From assembly GCA_945870015.1 (NCBI GenBank), contig CAMBQS010000257.1:1-5478 (forward strand): a DNA stretch of 5,478 bases, written 5' to 3'. Shown here piece by piece: positions 4,925 to 5,478 of the stretch. Positions within the stretch are counted from its first letter, which is position 1. Each line of letters starts with the position of its first letter. The DNA is from Desulfocicer vacuolatum DSM 3385. GTDB lineage: Bacteria > Desulfobacterota > Desulfobacteria > Desulfobacterales > SURF-7. The position numbers were made by a program, and so were the translations under genes. Below the pieces are notes generated by a model that saw only the letters and a list, made by a program, of their open reading frames with translations, searched no databases and was not told where the DNA came from.

Positions 4925-5478
4925 ATGTTAAATTTCTTTAGTCGATTCATATCATTCCTGCCATTATCATGGGCAATGGCCTTTGGTCGCTTTCTTGGGG
5001 GAGTTTGGTACTATATTATTCCGATCCGACGAGGGGTGGCGATGCATAATATCAACCGGGCACTCGGAAAAGAACTATCCTTAAAGGAACAGCGGAAAAA
5101 TATTCGGGAACTTTTTTCTAATTTTGGTATGTATATTGTCGAAATACTGCGTATACCTTACATGACCCTCACTGAAAATGAAAAATTAGTTCAGATTGAC
5201 GGGTGGGAACATGTTGACGCTTCCCTTGAACACGGGAAGGGCGTTATTCTGGTTGCTACCCATGTTGATAACGTCGACCTTGGCGGCTGTTCAATGGCTA
5301 TGAGGGGTGCGCCCATAGCGGTTGTAGCTAAAAAAATGGGTGAGGCCGCAGAACAATTTATCTCCAAGGTTCGTGAGAATACCGGTGTTATTATTATTTC
5401 CGGTAAAGGTACCAAAAATTATATTAAAGAATTGCTATCTGAAAATAAAATTGTAACGATCGTAATCGATCAGCACCT
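4925..5478 (+). CDS. LpxL/HtrB-family lipid A biosynthesis acyltransferase (partial, runs off the window)
   Basis: The first 184 codons of a lysophospholipid/lipid A acyltransferase. These inner-membrane enzymes move an acyl chain from acyl-ACP onto lipid A or a related acceptor. The start MLNFFSRFISFLPLSWAMAFGRFLGGVWYY is the usual amphipathic/membrane N-terminus, followed by RRGVAMHNINRALG, the typical R-x-x-a-x-x-N-(I/L)-x-x-af block (about 35-47). The catalytic HX4D/E motif is at ATHVDNVDLGG (His113, Asp118), where most family members have HFGNWE. Downstream, KKMGEAAEQFISKVRENTG and the IDQH block match the family pattern before the sequence ends. Full-length members are about 290-310 residues, so some 110-120 are missing. 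ATG 4925 has AGGGA (4911-4915) at 9-base spacing. The gene is AT-richer than glnS or the transporter. An arylpolyene or other lipid-pathway acyltransferase is also possible. Confidence 0.88.
   Translation, partial: MLNFFSRFISFLPLSWAMAFGRFLGGVWYYIIPIRRGVAMHNINRALGKELSLKEQRKNIRELFSNFGMYIVEILRIPYMTLTENEKLVQIDGWEHVDASLEHGKGVILVATHVDNVDLGGCSMAMRGAPIAVVAKKMGEAAEQFISKVRENTGVIIISGKGTKNYIKELLSENKIVTIVIDQH

Noticed and set aside
1..5478. CRISPR array, tRNA, rRNA, riboswitch or intact insertion sequence
   Set aside because: No regularly spaced repeats, no tRNA-like fold, no rRNA sequence and no transposase with terminal repeats were seen.

Overview
This window reads as ordinary chromosome from a Gram-negative bacterium. 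It carries a bacterial-type glutaminyl-tRNA synthetase, a small lipoprotein, a periplasmic DUF3617 protein and a lipid-A-type acyltransferase. Base composition is moderate in the left two thirds and visibly AT-richer on the right. One intergenic repeat has the 'VIPAKAGIQ / WIPAFAGMT' type found dispersed in many Desulfobacterota and other proteobacteria. A sulfate-reducer-like deltaproteobacterium (Desulfobacterota) is my best guess, but this is inference and not proven by any marker here.

Layout. Bases 1-43 hold the last 13 codons of an upstream gene that looks like a histidine kinase tail. glnS (60-1763) follows closely on the same strand. After a 107-base gap with a good sigma70-like promoter come a secreted DUF3617 protein (1871-2287) and an OFA-type major facilitator transporter. 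The transporter's likely GTG start lies inside the end of the DUF3617 gene, so the two are probably co-transcribed and translationally coupled. The transporter's last codons and stop sit in a degenerate dispersed palindromic repeat, which has a second inverted copy just downstream (3540-3603). An AT-rich gap with two inverted repeats and a possible promoter leads to a small lipoprotein gene (3871-4143).

The stretch 4144-4924 has no intact gene. Its minus strand carries two decayed toxin-antitoxin pieces: the C-terminal end of a VapC-like PIN toxin (about 4150-4285) and the C-terminal two thirds of a HigA-family antitoxin (4431-4679). It also has a 10-bp perfect inverted repeat, two tandem TTGTTACA boxes exactly 20 bp apart, and a plausible promoter. 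Beyond it an LpxL/HtrB-family acyltransferase gene starts at 4925 and runs off the window.

No convincing new multi-gene system is visible. The points most worth following up are the DUF3617-transporter coupling, the toxin-antitoxin graveyard next to the acyltransferase, the repeat that supplies a stop codon, and the unnamed small lipoprotein.
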